Assembly (NCBI RefSeq): GCF_000090795.2
Contig: NW_003546432.1
Coordinates: 4,999-62,304, forward strand
Reading direction: 5' to 3'
Length of the DNA: 57,306 nucleotides
Origin: Amphimedon queenslandica
Taxonomy: Eukaryota > Porifera > Demospongiae > Haplosclerida > Niphatidae
Positions 34,286-46,394 of this stretch are shown here, piece by piece. Position numbers and translations under genes: made by a program. Under the pieces are notes generated by a model. That model was not told the DNA's origin. It made no database searches and was given only the letters and a program-made list of their open reading frames with translations. The first letter of the stretch is position 1; the number at the start of each line of letters is the position of its first letter.

Positions 34286-36679
34286 ATGATTGATGTCTCT
34301 CGATGGAGAGCAAGTATTGGACTGTGGAACTACTGTCAAGCTGCCTCTGGTAGACCAGTTAATGGCCGCCACTCTCACTCATTCAAAGCTGCAGTAGACA
34401 GCAAGTCAGGCAGTACTACATCAGGAGAGAAGACATCTAAACTGCCTGCAGCTCTGTCTCTTATTGCTTTACTCCTCCTCTTTTACTCTCTCTCTTTATT
34501 AAGACACATCTTGATGATTCCTCCAACAGGTAACAATTGCAAATTTGTACTTGTGTATTTACTGGTATTTTATTATTAGGTAACTGCTACCAAGTATGTA
34601 CTACTGGTGTTACTGATACAAATTACCTCCAGTCAGTAGTCTTACCTGGAGGCAGCAGTTCTAACCTGATTTACAATGATCTCTATTTGATTGTTTGTCT
34701 ACGTATGCTCCTCCTCTTATCAGGAGATGTTGAACTCAATCCTGGTCCTATGATTGATGATCGACCTGATATTTCATTGCTAACTCAATGGCTTGAACCA
34801 CTTGTTAACTGGAAACCATTTGGTCATTGCTTACCAGAAATTACTTATTCAGATGTTTCAAAAATAGAAGCAGAAAATACAAAAATTGATGAACAAAAGT
34901 CAGCATTGTACACAAAATGGTTGAGTGTAGCGCCTAAAGCAACATGGTCTGATGTGATTAACGCACTGAGGAAAGTAAGACAAAACAAAATTGTCCAAAA
35001 TATACGAAGAAATTTACAAAAAAGTGCACCAAGGTCAGCTAGAAGCTATGTTGCTGTCACTAGCAAAACATCAACACATGCAGAAGTGAAGTTTGAAACG
35101 GTAGAAGGTGAAAAGGAAATATTACACACACTAATGGACCTCAAAAAAGAATTCTCCAATTTAATAATGCGTGCACGATTAGGTCTTGAGGAGAAAACTG
35201 ATAATGATCCCAAAATATTGCACTCACTAATCATATGGTTGGAGGCTTACATGCATTGGAATGATAAACTAACAAATGCATCATTGGACGAAACTTTCAA
35301 AATTATTCATCCGTTTTATGATTTTATTGATTGCAGCCTGATAGTGGACATAAGTGAAGTCTTTCTACAGGATTTTAAATTTGGTGTCATTTATAGTGAA
35401 TTAAAAACTTACAAGGAAAAAGCTGATAAACTTCGATTTTCAGCTCAAGTGAAGCACCTTAACGAAGCACTGAAGGAAATTTATGCGGAGCATATACCAG
35501 ATATATCAAATATGCCGATGATTTCAATGAAGCTTCATAATCAATGGCACAGTAGCAACATCAATGGACTCTCTCTACTGATTCACAACTTACTTCCTGT
35601 TGGACACCAGCAGTCAATAATGAAATATATCAGTATATTTTCTGGATCTATTCTCATAAAATATTCTGTATATGGTTCTACAGCTGATAGTCTAATAGAA
35701 TATAGTGGAGAAAAGTTACAGTTTATGCGTCTCATTGGTATATTTAGTTTATACATTAATGATCATCCTGTCCTTCAAGAAGATGAGAATATGAACTTGA
35801 CCTTTGAACTAGCTCTCCTTGAGGCAGTCACAGCTGGTAATAATGAAGCAGTAGAGTTTCTTCTTCAACTAGGAACTGTTAATATTGATCATACTAATGA
35901 AGAAGGCAAGACAGCACTAATGGTAGCTTGTGAAAGAGGACATGAGGACATTGTACACAGTTCACTGTCTGCTGGAGCTAATGTTAACATTCAGGACAAT
36001 AATGGATGGACTGCACTAATGATAGCAAGTAAATTTAATCATATTTCAATTGTTCGCATGTTACTAGAAGCTAATGCTAATCCTCACTTGAAGAAATCAA
36101 ATGGATCGAATTGTTTAATGATTGCTAGCTACCATGGAAAGTATGAAGTTGTTGAACTACTGATTAGCAAAGGGGTTGATTATAAATATCAACGGAAAGA
36201 TGGTTGGAATGCTTTGATGTTGGCTTGCCAAAATGGTCACACTCAAACAGTTGAACTGTTGCTGAAGGAACAAGCTGATCCTAATGTTCAAATGAATGAT
36301 GGTTGGAATGCTCTTTTGTTGGCTTGTCAAAATGGTCATACTCAAATAGTTAAACTGTTGCTGAAGGAACAAGTTGATCCTAATGTTCAAAACAAAGATG
36401 GCTGGAATGCTTTTATGGTGGCTTGTCAAAATGGTCACACTCAAATAGCTGAACTATTACTGAAGAAACGAGTTGATCCTAACGTTGAAAACAAACATTC
36501 ATGGCCACACTGCCCTAGTGCTTGCTAGCACTAAAGGACATATTGAAGTAGTCAAGTTATTATTAGAATGGAAAGATGATCCAAATATTAAATCTAATGA
36601 AGGCACATTATCACTAGCCAAGACTGTTGAAATATCTGCATTACCCAAAGATAAAAATGCTGAAGTAGTAGATGTTTAG
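34286..36679 (+). CDS. 2A-leader, Death domain, ankyrin-repeat protein (3' frameshift)
   Basis: Exon 1 (34286-34529) encodes the conserved leader with a membrane-like segment. Exon 2 starts at 34580 and carries a second hydrophobic stretch, GDVELNPGP (split before Pro138), a Death domain (NWKPFGHCLPEI…SVAPKATWSDVINAL), a ~230-residue helical region shared with 37181 and 9104, then about eight ankyrin repeats (for example GWNALMLACQNGHTQTVELLL). Near 36490 one extra base shifts the frame and gives an early stop at 36528. The remaining repeat and tail (GHTALVLASTKGH… to EVVDV) continue in another frame to 36679. Either the last repeat is lost or there is one sequence error. Exon 1-2 intron is 50 bp, phase 1. 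Role: probable Death-domain signalling protein with ankyrin recognition. Confidence 0.8.
34723..34749 (+). other. 2A-like ribosome-skipping motif
   Basis: GGAGATGTTGAACTCAATCC then TGGTCCT codes GDVELNPGP. The preceding residues are CLRMLLLLS; the next codon is ATG. Confidence 0.92.
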
Positions 36680-37180
36680 TACATTTATGTAGAGCAATTG
36701 CATGCTGTTAGCTAGTATTGTATTCATGTCCTTGTTACAAGACTGCAATGAAATTACTTAATACTGCTACAAATTATGCTGATACACAATTGCAATGACA
36801 AAAAATACATACCATAGCATGCATATTGGTAAAAGTTGAGAGCCTTACAATTTCTGTGATCCTCAACAGTAATATAATGGTAACTTTGGTTTGATAACTA
36901 AGATTTTATATTGTAGATCTAAAGCCTAGACATGGCCAGTGTGCTGTTCACATGCACCATTGTATGGTATGGGAAACTATGCATTTTCATTGTTATTGCT
37001 GTGATAATAGTATAGTAACTTAATCAGTTCAGTTATGATAGATATGTGAAATGTCCAAATTTAGTCAAAACCACTTTAGTGTAAAACTACAACTCAGCCC
37101 TATAGAGTCATATACTGCACAAAATTTCACAAAGTTTATTTCAAAGGCTTTATGCAGTGCTACCCCTTATAAACTACAAG
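36680..37180. other. Intergenic, no gene seen
   Basis: AT-rich spacer between the two ankyrin genes. CCCCTTATAAAC about 20 bases upstream of the next ATG resembles the CCTTATAAGG box of other family members but lacks the final GG. Confidence 0.4.
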
Positions 37181-40100
37181 ATGATTGATGTCTCTCAATG
37201 GAGAGCAAGTATTGGACTGTGGAACTACTGTCAAGCTGCCTCCAGTAGACCAGCTAATGGCTGCCACTCTCACTCATTTAAAGCTGCAGTAGACAGCAAG
37301 TCAGGGAGTAATACATTGGGGGAGAAGACATCTAAACTGCCAGCAGCTCTGTCTCTTATTGTTTCTCTTCTTTTATCTTTATTAAGATATATGAAGCTCA
37401 ATTCTATTCTTCCAACTGGTAAATAAACTAACAGTAAATAATATTATCATACAGTGTATTTACAATAGGTATAATTACTGTTACTGTTATGATCCACTGC
37501 CTCCAGTCATTAGTCTTGTTTATAGCTACTATTGGCAGTAGCTCTGACCTGATCTACTATTTGGTTTTACTTCTCCTCCTCCTCTTATCAGGAGATGTTG
37601 AACTCAATCCTGGTCCTATGATTGATGATCGACCTGATATATCATTATTAATTCAATGGCTTGAACCACTTGTTGACTGGAAACCATTTGGTTTATGTTT
37701 AGTTGGGATGGAAGAACATGACATTTTAAAAATTGAACAAGAACAGGCAAAAATTGAAGACAGAAAGCTAGCGTTATACTCAAAATGGTTGTCAGTCAAT
37801 CCTAAAGCAACATGGAGAGATATCATTGATGTACTGACTAGGCTCAATCAGAACAAACTTGCTCAAGATATTAAAGATCACATATACAGTGATGCTGCTT
37901 CTACAATGTCATCATTATCACCAAAAACGTCTTGCTCTGATGGTAAGCTACACACTATCACTCAATATTATGTATTGATATAGTATACATGTACATAACA
38001 AATAGAATTAACCCTCTCTAGTCTCACATAAAAGCTTGTCTCAATTAGATGCCTGGGGGCTACAAATGTAATAAGGAAATATGAGAGCCCTCAAATAGAA
38101 GCCTGTACATGCATGTTCAAATTAAATTAAAGATAGGAAAGGTTTCTATTTGAGAATACTTATAGTAACTGATATTGTTAAATGTTCATAGGTGATACTG
38201 AGATAATACTCTTTTCAAAAGATGACCAAGCAGTTCAAGATTCTTTAGACAATTTGCAAGCAAAATTCTCTCACATTATGAGAAATGTAAAATCAGCTTT
38301 TAATAAAACAGAAGCCAAAAAATCTCTACTTCCTTTTGAAATATCTAATTGGGTTGAGTGCTACCTTCACTGGGAATATGGTACATTAGACGATGATTTA
38401 GATGATACTTTTAAGAAAATATACCACCATTATGACTTCAGTGACTGTAGTCTGATAGTTGCTATGTGTAATGAGTTTATAAGTGATGAGAAAGATCTAC
38501 TCGATGAGCTGAAGGTTTATTCATTAAATGCTAATACATTTCGTTCATCAACACCAATTACTGAACTCAAACAAAAGCTACGGAAAGTGTATGGACCTTA
38601 TAGACAACATTTGGAGAATATGCCATTGATCTGTATTGAACTACAAAATCCTTGGAATGACGTTACAATTAATGGACTATATATTCTCATTGGAAGATTG
38701 CTACCAAAAGAACTCAGACAGTCAATAATGAAATACATCACTATTGAGGAAGGATCTGTTATCATCAAGTTACATATTCTTGACATTACAGCTGATAGTC
38801 TAATTGAATATACTCAAGGAAAGTTACAGTTTATGCGTCTTATTGGTATATTTAGTTTATACATTAATGATCATCCTATCCTTCAAGAAGATGAGAATAT
38901 GAACTTCACCTTTGATCTAGCTCGCCTTGAGGCAGTCACAGCTGGTAATAATGAAGCAGTAGAGTTTCTTCTTCAACTAAAAAGTTGTAATATTGATTAT
39001 ATTAATGAAGAAGGCAAGACAGAACTAATGTTAGCTTGTGAAAGAGGAGATCAGGACATTGTACACAAATTATTGTCTGCTGGAGCTAATGTTGACATTC
39101 AGGACAATGAAGGATGGACTGCACTAATGAGAGCCATTGAGCACAGTCACAATTCAATCATTCACATGTTACTAGAAGCTAATGCTAACCCTCACTTAAA
39201 GAAATCAGACAGATCGAATGCCGTATTGATTGCTAGTTACTATGGTAACTATGAAATTGTTGAACTATTGATTAGTAAAGGAGTTGATTATAAATGTCAA
39301 AGGGAGGATGGTTGGAATGCTTTTGCATTCGCTTGTCAAAAGGGTCACACTCAAATAGTTGAACTGCTGCTAAAGAAAAAAGTTGATCCTAACATTCAAA
39401 TGAGTGGTGGATTAAATGCTTTTATGTTGGCTTGTCAAAATGGTCACACTCGAATAGTTGAACTTTTGCTTAAGGAAAAAGTCAATCCTAATGTTCAAAC
39501 AAAAGATCAAGTAAATGCTTTTATGTTGGCTTGTGAAAGTGGAAACGTTCCAATAGTTGAACTGTTGCTGAAGGAACAAGTTAATCCTAATGTTCAAGAC
39601 AAAAATGGAGTGAATGCTTTCATGTTTGCTTGTCAAAATGGTCACACTCAAATAGTTGAACTTTTGCTGAAGGAACAAGTTTATCTTAATATTCGAAGGA
39701 ATGATGGAGTGAATGCTTTTATGTTGGCTTGTAGAAATGGTCACACTCAAATAGTTGAACTGTTGCTCAAGGAAAAAGTCAATCCTAATGTTCAAACAAA
39801 AGATCGAGTGAATGCTTTTATGTTGGCTTGTCAAAGTGGCAGCTTTCCAATAGTTGAACTGTTGCTGAAGGAACAAATTAATCCTGATGCTCGACAGAAA
39901 GATGGTTGGAATGCTTTTATGTTAGCTTGTTCAAGAGGCCACATTCAAATAGTTGAATTGCTCCTGAAGAAACGAGTTAATCCTAATACTCAAAGCATTC
40001 ATGGCCGCACTCCTTTAATGTTTGCCAGTGCTAATGGACACTATGAAGTGGCAAAGTTATTACTAGAATGGAAAGCTGATCCAACTATTAGAGCCAAATC

Positions 40101-40383
40101 TTATAATCCTGTAACTGCGTTATCACTAGCCAAGACTCCTGAAATATCTGCATTACTTTCAACTTATAGAAAGAAAGGCATTATAATATCAAAGGAAGCT
40201 GCTGCTAGTGTCTATTCATCAGCACCTCCACGAAGAACAGTATCCAGTGAATATCGTACTACAGTATCAAATGTCAGTGTTACAAGAAGTTTACCTACAG
40301 CTTTGTCTTTAGATACAGCCGCAAAAGGGGCACTTAAAGATACAAAAGAGAAGTCAAAATCAAAATACAATGTTGATGTTTAA
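37181..40383 (+). CDS. 2A-leader, Death domain, multi-ankyrin protein
   Basis: Exons 37181-37418, 37469-37942 and 38192-40383 give 967 residues, both introns phase 1. Leader with TM-like segment (residues ~50-75), a second Leu-rich segment, GDVELNPGP (split before Pro129), then a Death domain (DWKPFGLCLVG…WLSVNPKATWRDIIDVL). A helical region (SNWVECYLHWEYG…NPWNDVTINGLYIL…TADSLIEY) comes next and resembles the one in 34286 and 9104. About 13 ankyrin repeats run from ~residue 490 to ~860, and the tail is Ser/Thr/Lys-rich. This is the only intact ankyrin member here. The start is the ATG giving MIDVSQW, shared with the paralogs; an upstream in-frame ATG at 37157 exists. Predicted product: a short leader plus an ~839-residue soluble Death-ankyrin protein. 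Confidence 0.87.
37591..37617 (+). other. 2A-like ribosome-skipping motif
   Basis: Codes GDVELNPGP after YYLVLLLLLLLS, followed by ATG (MIDD). Confidence 0.92.
39310..40010 (+). repeat. 99-bp coding tandem repeats (ankyrin)
   Basis: Seven consecutive 99-bp ankyrin units are highly alike at DNA level, repeating AATGCTTTTATGTTGGCTTG and GTTGAACTGTTGCT. Units alternate GHTQIVELLL and N/S-type PIVELLL in blocks, suggesting duplication of a three-unit (297-bp) block. Confidence 0.85.
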
Positions 40384-40920
40384 GTACATGTGCATTAATA
40401 ATAGCTTGAAGTAGAATGCTTAGTACATTAATTATTGTGTGACAGTGAATAATTTTTTAGCTTACATAATTGTACATTTTGCTGCTCAAAAAATTAAAAT
40501 GTCAATTTTATAGCATGACACCCTCATTATGTGTCAGTCTGATTATCTGATGAGGTGCAGTGATAATGAGTAGGAGAGGTACATATAATATTTGTAATAT
40601 TGCTACTAATGAAAATTGGAAGGTACTGTACATATTACTGTAGTATAAAAAACTGCATGTATATACTAGTAGCTAGTAATCCTTTATTTGCCAAACCCAC
40701 CACAAATCTCCTTATAAGGACAATTAGAGGTGACACATGTAGGGTTGTGGTAATAGAACAAACTCTTGTAAGCATCATGTTTCCCAATTCATGTACATTG
40801 CTTCATGCATGAAGGTCTTTTAAACTATGAAACTGTTATTTCAAAAAAAAAAGCTGAAATGCTGGGAAAAATGAAATTGCATAATGTGTGCTAAATTAGT
40901 ACTAGGTTTGACGAGTTTTG
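40384..40920. other. Convergent intergenic region
   Basis: Lies between the stop codons of the ankyrin gene (plus) and NACHT-LRR gene 1 (minus). Bases ~40690-40725 keep a fragment of the conserved 2A-gene 5' flank, including CCTTATAAGG at 40710-40719, with no gene attached. Confidence 0.5.
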
Positions 40921-43900
40921 TTAATGAAGTATCACTATTGGTAGCAGTTTGTGTGGCTGTTCTCTTCTGTGCCTATCGATCAATGTCTTCTTTTGACTTC
41001 TAAGAATATCACTCAGGAGAAAATGGCTATATTTTAACTCAATATATTCGATTGATGGATGAATGAAGATAGTTTCATATAAATGTTGTACTAGCTCTAT
41101 CCAGTTAGGTTCAGATAACTCATTATTAACATAATCACACTGTATTCTCAGTAGTCTGATGGTTGTATGCAACTGTAAAATGCTAGTAACAGCAGGTAGT
41201 CCATGTTCAAAAAACAATGGTGTCATTATTTGTTTCATCTTTTCCCATCTATAGTTATTGTATGACTGATCTAGTTTGAAGTTCACTTTAAGATCTCTGA
41301 GATTGTTCTTTTGAGAAATAACATCAATCAAAGTTCTCATCTCTTCATTCAGTGGAAGTGGAATAGGTGCAGTTAACTGCTGTAGACTGGTGTTATGTCT
41401 AAGACCAGTTGTTAGAAAGGACAAAAATGAACTCGGAATGGGATCATCATAATAGTAGCTGTTAATCTCAAGATATTTCAGTGTTTGGTTTTGTGTTAGC
41501 ATATCTTGTAGACTAGTACACATACTGCTGGTATATACTCTTTCCTTTATCTTTACACTCAGAGCTTTAAGTGTAGTATTGGTTTGTAGAATAGTAAATA
41601 GTTCAAAAATACTCTCAGCTGTGTCTAGTGGTAAAGCAAGTGTACATAGATTGGGATGAGAGTCAAATAGAAGATGTGGTGGGTATGGTTCAGTTAGTAT
41701 CAGGCAGTGTAATCTTTTGATATGTGGAAGGAGTGATGATGTCAGTTTCCGATTCAACAATCCAATTACCTTTAGATCTAGAGCAGTCAGTGGTGTGTTC
41801 ACCTCTACAATATTGAGCGATGACAGTTTCAGTTTATCAAATATGTTCAGTGAAAGAGCTTGTAGTGTGCTGTTATCCTTTAACAACTGCTCTATGACTC
41901 CATCAGGTAGACGCTGACGAATAGAAGACATATAAGGAGAAACTACTGCTAATGATTTCATTGTTTTATTTTTTGTTACTCCTTTAATGACACTAGTAAC
42001 GACATTTGCAATTTCCATCCATTCATTATACTCAATCTTCATTTCTTGTAGCATTGAATTTATTTCTATACATTTTTCAAGTTCAGTATACTTTTTTGTG
42101 TAGTAAATTTTGTCAACTGTTGGTATAGGACCATTCATTATTATGTGCAGTATCTTCAATTGTGGAAGATTGAGTAACTGTGACAATACAAGACAGGGAA
42201 CATATTGACCTTCATCTAATCTGCAGTAGCACTCCTGAATGTTTGGTAGGAATGATGGTTGTAATAATTCCTCAGGCCCATTTAACTTCACCTCAAGTCT
42301 CTTACACTGGGTCTGAAGTGGGTTATTGAGTAGCCCAGCAGATAAATATCTTAGGTGCAAGTGATTCCATATTGTGCTTGAATTATTTATACAATAGCTA
42401 AGACACAACCAGTCAAACAATGATAATGATACTCTATGCAAACACAGTGAGTGGTCTTTGATAGATTGTGCTAATACTTGACATAGAATTGTGTTCTGTG
42501 ATTCATACAGGAGTTGAAGAAGAAAATTGAGAATATTTTCAAAATCATCAGATCCGATGTGATTATATTCTCTAATTTTAGGATTTTGATAGAAGTAGGA
42601 GAGATGACAAGTCTCAAACCCAAACAATGGATACCTCTTACACTGTAAGTCAAGTTGTTGTTTATTAAAATACTGTTGATAGCTCTCATGTTCAAGGTGA
42701 GTTAGACCTGCTACAAACCTCTGACACATTCGAAAGTGATCATCATCTAAGTGATCCTTAAACACTTCCTCTGTTTTCTTCTCATGCTTAGCTATCCACC
42801 ATGCAGCTAAAAATTCCTGTATACTCAAGTGAAGGAACTGATACTTTTCCTCATCAAATTCTCTGAATTTTGTCATCAACCCAAGGTAGTCTTCCTCACT
42901 CAGTGACTGTAGTTCATGTGAAGAGAATGTCATTGTTGTATTAGCCAGGTTAGTATAAGCTATTTGACACATCTCTTGTAAAGGTTTAGCTAATTGTGAT
43001 GGTAATGAAGAAAGACTACCTAAAGTATATGGGTCAATGTCATGTCTTGGTTTTATTTCAACATGTCTTCTGATGGTTTGAAGGATAAAGTTCTCATAGA
43101 GTTGAGTGAGTGTTGTTGGTAAGTGTCCTCCTTCCTTACAATAAACTAAGATGACCATGGAACAGACTAGTGGTACATAACACAATGATTGGACATCATT
43201 TCGTACTTCAAGATCATTAATGAGCTTCACTGCTAGTTGTGAGTCCTTACTGCTTTGAGTAGTTGTAAATAGTTCACTGAAATCATACGTATGCTCATTA
43301 ATGAGCTCTTGTGCTAGTTTTGCATCTTTTTGAAGTGTTTGTATAATTACTGTTGATATTTCTTCCTTAGAAAACCCAATAACCTGAACATGTCTACTGA
43401 GAGTATCCATTTTCAAGAGTGAAGAGGAAGCATAGCTACGAGAAGTAACAATTACTGAACATTGGTCTAACTGCTTTCTATGAATGATACTAGCAGCAAA
43501 TGAAGACTGTCTGAGTTGTTCATTTAGTTCATCCCAACCATCAAAGATTATCAGTAATCCTTCTCCATTCCTCTTCTCAAACCATTCAGTTACCATGGGA
43601 ACTTCATATCGTCTATATTCAAATAGGTCAGCTAGTGCAGTAGCTGTAGCTATCTTGCTATTCCTTAAAGGACAGTAAAGTACCAAGTCGTACTGTTGGT
43701 GTACAAGTGTTCCATTGGACCACATATTTAACAGTTTACGACAGAGTGTTGTCTTACCAATACCAGGAGGACCATCTATTACTACTCTGAGAGACTGAAA
43801 ATTATCTGGCAAATGGAGGACATCTTTAATACTTATTTCTTCATTTTCAGTTAGTTCGATTATTTCATCAACTTGTCCTCTTAGCAGATGCCAAGCTGAT

Positions 43901-45525
43901 TCTGCTTGTGTGCTGGAGTCTTGTTTTTCTACTAGTGCTAGTCTTCCAAAAAAGTCTTTTCCAATTCTTGGTGGCCAGTCTTTAACAACAATAGGTTGGT
44001 GTTTGTAGTGTTGTCTCATATTGTCAGCATATCCTTGAACATCATCAGGTATTGAACTAATGGGTTTAGCTACATCATACTGACCTATTGATCAAGATAT
44101 ATTAAATGAAGGTATGCATACCAATTACTTTACTACCTCTTATAGATCTATTAGTAACTGGTGTATTGGGTATATCATCAACTGGTGATGGTAGTATAGT
44201 ATGTGAACTGACATTATCAGGCATAGACTGACCTAATGTATTGAGATATAATGACTATATTGATCACTGATATTGTACACACACACTCACCTAACTGGTG
44301 TAATATAGAGGTAGCAATATCTGTTAGTGTACGATGTTGTTGGTTCATTAGTACATGACATATATCAATAAGATACTGCTCTGGATTAAGAGAGGCTTCA
44401 CACTGCTGTTCAATGACATTCACAAGTTTACTAGATTTAGTATAGCTGTCTATTCCAGTTACTAGCATCTCTTGTCTCAGTAATTTTGGTATTAATCTTG
44501 CAGCATGAAGCTCATTAGTTATTTTTAATAAATCACCAGAAAAAGCATCAGTGAGTTTACTAGAATGAGCTCTTAATGTATCTTTTATACCTACATATAC
44601 AATAGTATCAGTCAAGTATTAAGTGAATATGTACCTAAAGCAGCACTAATATCAGGTTTATTTATTACAGAAACTGATGATGATGCAGTAGACACTCCTG
44701 GTGTACTAGTAGTAGGTGTATCATTATTACCTATTATACATTTGATATAATATTAGTATAATATATGATCATACCTCCTGTATATTGATATACTTGTAAC
44801 TGATCATAAATAGTTTGTAATAAACTGATCTCTTCTCTTTTAGTCAATGAATTGAGTACATCTCTCCATGTTGCTGTAGGATTTGTATTCAGCCATTTTG
44901 AAAATAAAGCTGGTTTCCAGTGCTCAGTATTCAATTGTTCAATTGTTGTAATATCTTGTTGTGTTATTCCAGGTAAGAGAAGACCAAATGGTTTCCAGTC
45001 AACAAGTGGTTCAAGCCATTGAAGCAATAGAAAAATATCAGGTCGATCATCAATTATAGGGCCAGGATTGAGTTCAACATCTCCTGATAAGAGGAGGAGC
45101 ATGCGTAGACAAGCAATCAAATAGAGATCATTGTAAATCAGGTTAAAACTGCTGCCTCCAGGTAAGACTATTGACTGGAGGTAATTTGTATCAGTAACAG
45201 TAACACCAGTAGTACATTGTACTTGGTAGCAGTTACCTAATAATAAAATAATACAAGTACAAAGTTGCAATTGTTGTTTACCTGTTGGAAGAATCATCAA
45301 GATGTGTCTTAATAAAGAGAGAGAGTGAAAGAGAAGGAGCAAGAAAGCAATAAGAGACAGAGCTGCTGGCAGTTTAGGTGTCATCTCTCCTGATGTACTG
45401 CCTGAGTTGCTGTCTACTGCAGCTTTGAATGAGTGAGAGTGGCAGCCATTAGCTGGTCTACTGGAAGCAGCTTGACAGTAGTTCCACAGTCCAATACTTG
45501 CTCTCCATTGAGAGACATCAATCAT
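40921..45525 (-). CDS. 2A-leader, Death, CARD-like, NACHT, LRR receptor 1
   Basis: Six exons (45282-45525, 44775-45236, 44635-44730, 44291-44590, 44137-44232, 40921-44084) give 1453 residues. All five introns are phase 1. Order: leader with TM-like segment (~52-78), GDVELNPGP (split before Pro141), Death domain (DWKPFGLLLPG…NTNPTATWRDVLNSL), Ser/Thr linker, CARD-like death fold, linker, NACHT. The NACHT has Walker A GPPGIGKTT (~504-512), Walker B LLIIFDGWDE (~576-585) and the NLR motif FLHLSIQEFLAAWW (~820). Irregular leucine-rich repeats run to the C-terminus. The family senses intracellular danger or microbial signals and oligomerises through NACHT. No frame-breaking lesion is seen. Partner paralog: 47353-52401. 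Confidence 0.88.
45058..45084 (-). other. 2A-like ribosome-skipping motif
   Basis: Codes GDVELNPGP after LRMLLLLS. The next codon is ATA (Ile) rather than ATG, the only member of the seven without a Met there. Confidence 0.92.
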
Positions 45526-45589
45526 CTTGTAATTTTATGATGTATGTGTTGCACCAAACACAGTTAAGAGTTCCTTTACCAATGGGAAA

Positions 45590-45745
45590 GAGTACAAGGG
45601 CTGAAGAAGCACAGAACACACCACAAAAGTGTAAATAAATCTCCTTATAAGGGCATTGGCAAATCCTACTCCCAAAGTAACAGGTGGCATTTTATAGGTA
45701 TCTTGAAGTGTAAACATAGATTGGTATGTAATCTAATGGTACACT
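45590..45745 (-). promoter_or_regulatory. Conserved 5' flank of 2A-Death genes
   Basis: Same block as 13770-13955 and 52440-52590, with CCTTATAAGG at 45643-45652, 118 bases upstream of the ATG. A 60-codon open frame in it is not kept in the other copies. Confidence 0.55.
45643..45652. promoter_or_regulatory. CArG-type / TATA-like palindrome
   Basis: CCTTATAAGG, conserved in sequence and position upstream of three 2A-Death genes. Confidence 0.5.
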
Positions 45746-46394
45746 TACAGTTACATGTAGATCTAATGTTAAATCAAAAAGCACAGTACTAGACTATACC
45801 ACAAAGCAATGTTAAGTTAAATAACAAAATTGATAAAAACAAGATCAATAGAAAAGGATTTTACATATCCTCCTATATAGGATTAGTAATAATAATCCTA
45901 GGATTAAGCTAAGTCTACATCTCCTTATTAAGGGCAAATACAAGTTCATAATAGCAATTGATATTTACAAGCTACTGTACAAAAAATAAAACACATAGAA
46001 TCACTCAGAAGAGAAAGTGAGAGAAATAAAGCAGTTTTTAAAAACTTAAAGTGTCCATTTGTCACCCTTTTTAAATTCAAGAATAAGTGTCTATTAAAAA
46101 ATTAACAACAGTTTTTATACAAATGTGCTTAAAAAGGCTTACGTCATTGTCTTCCACAGAGAAAAGTGATCTATTGTCTCCCATGGTCTCAGTTTCTTGG
46201 AGTAATACTTTCTTGTCTAAATGTTGGAGCCAAAGACGTGTCTCATTCGCAGCAGATACTTGAAGCAGTTTCCTTAGCTTCTCTATCACAAAATTAATGC
46301 TAGGGAAAGAAAAAAATGATTGTATTTCAATAACATTTAGGATATGCATGATAATGTTACGATGACAGTGCTCAGTTCCTCATGCATGTAAGCA

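Noticed and set aside
36157..36444. Antisense open frames across the ankyrin arrays (also 39412-39876)
   Set aside because: Shadows of 99-bp coding repeats; the sense strand has the ankyrin motif.
45535..45717. 60-residue frame upstream of NACHT-LRR gene 1 (MFTLQDTYKMPPVTLGVG…)
   Set aside because: The homologous blocks at 13770 and 52440 carry indels that break it; conservation looks like promoter/UTR.
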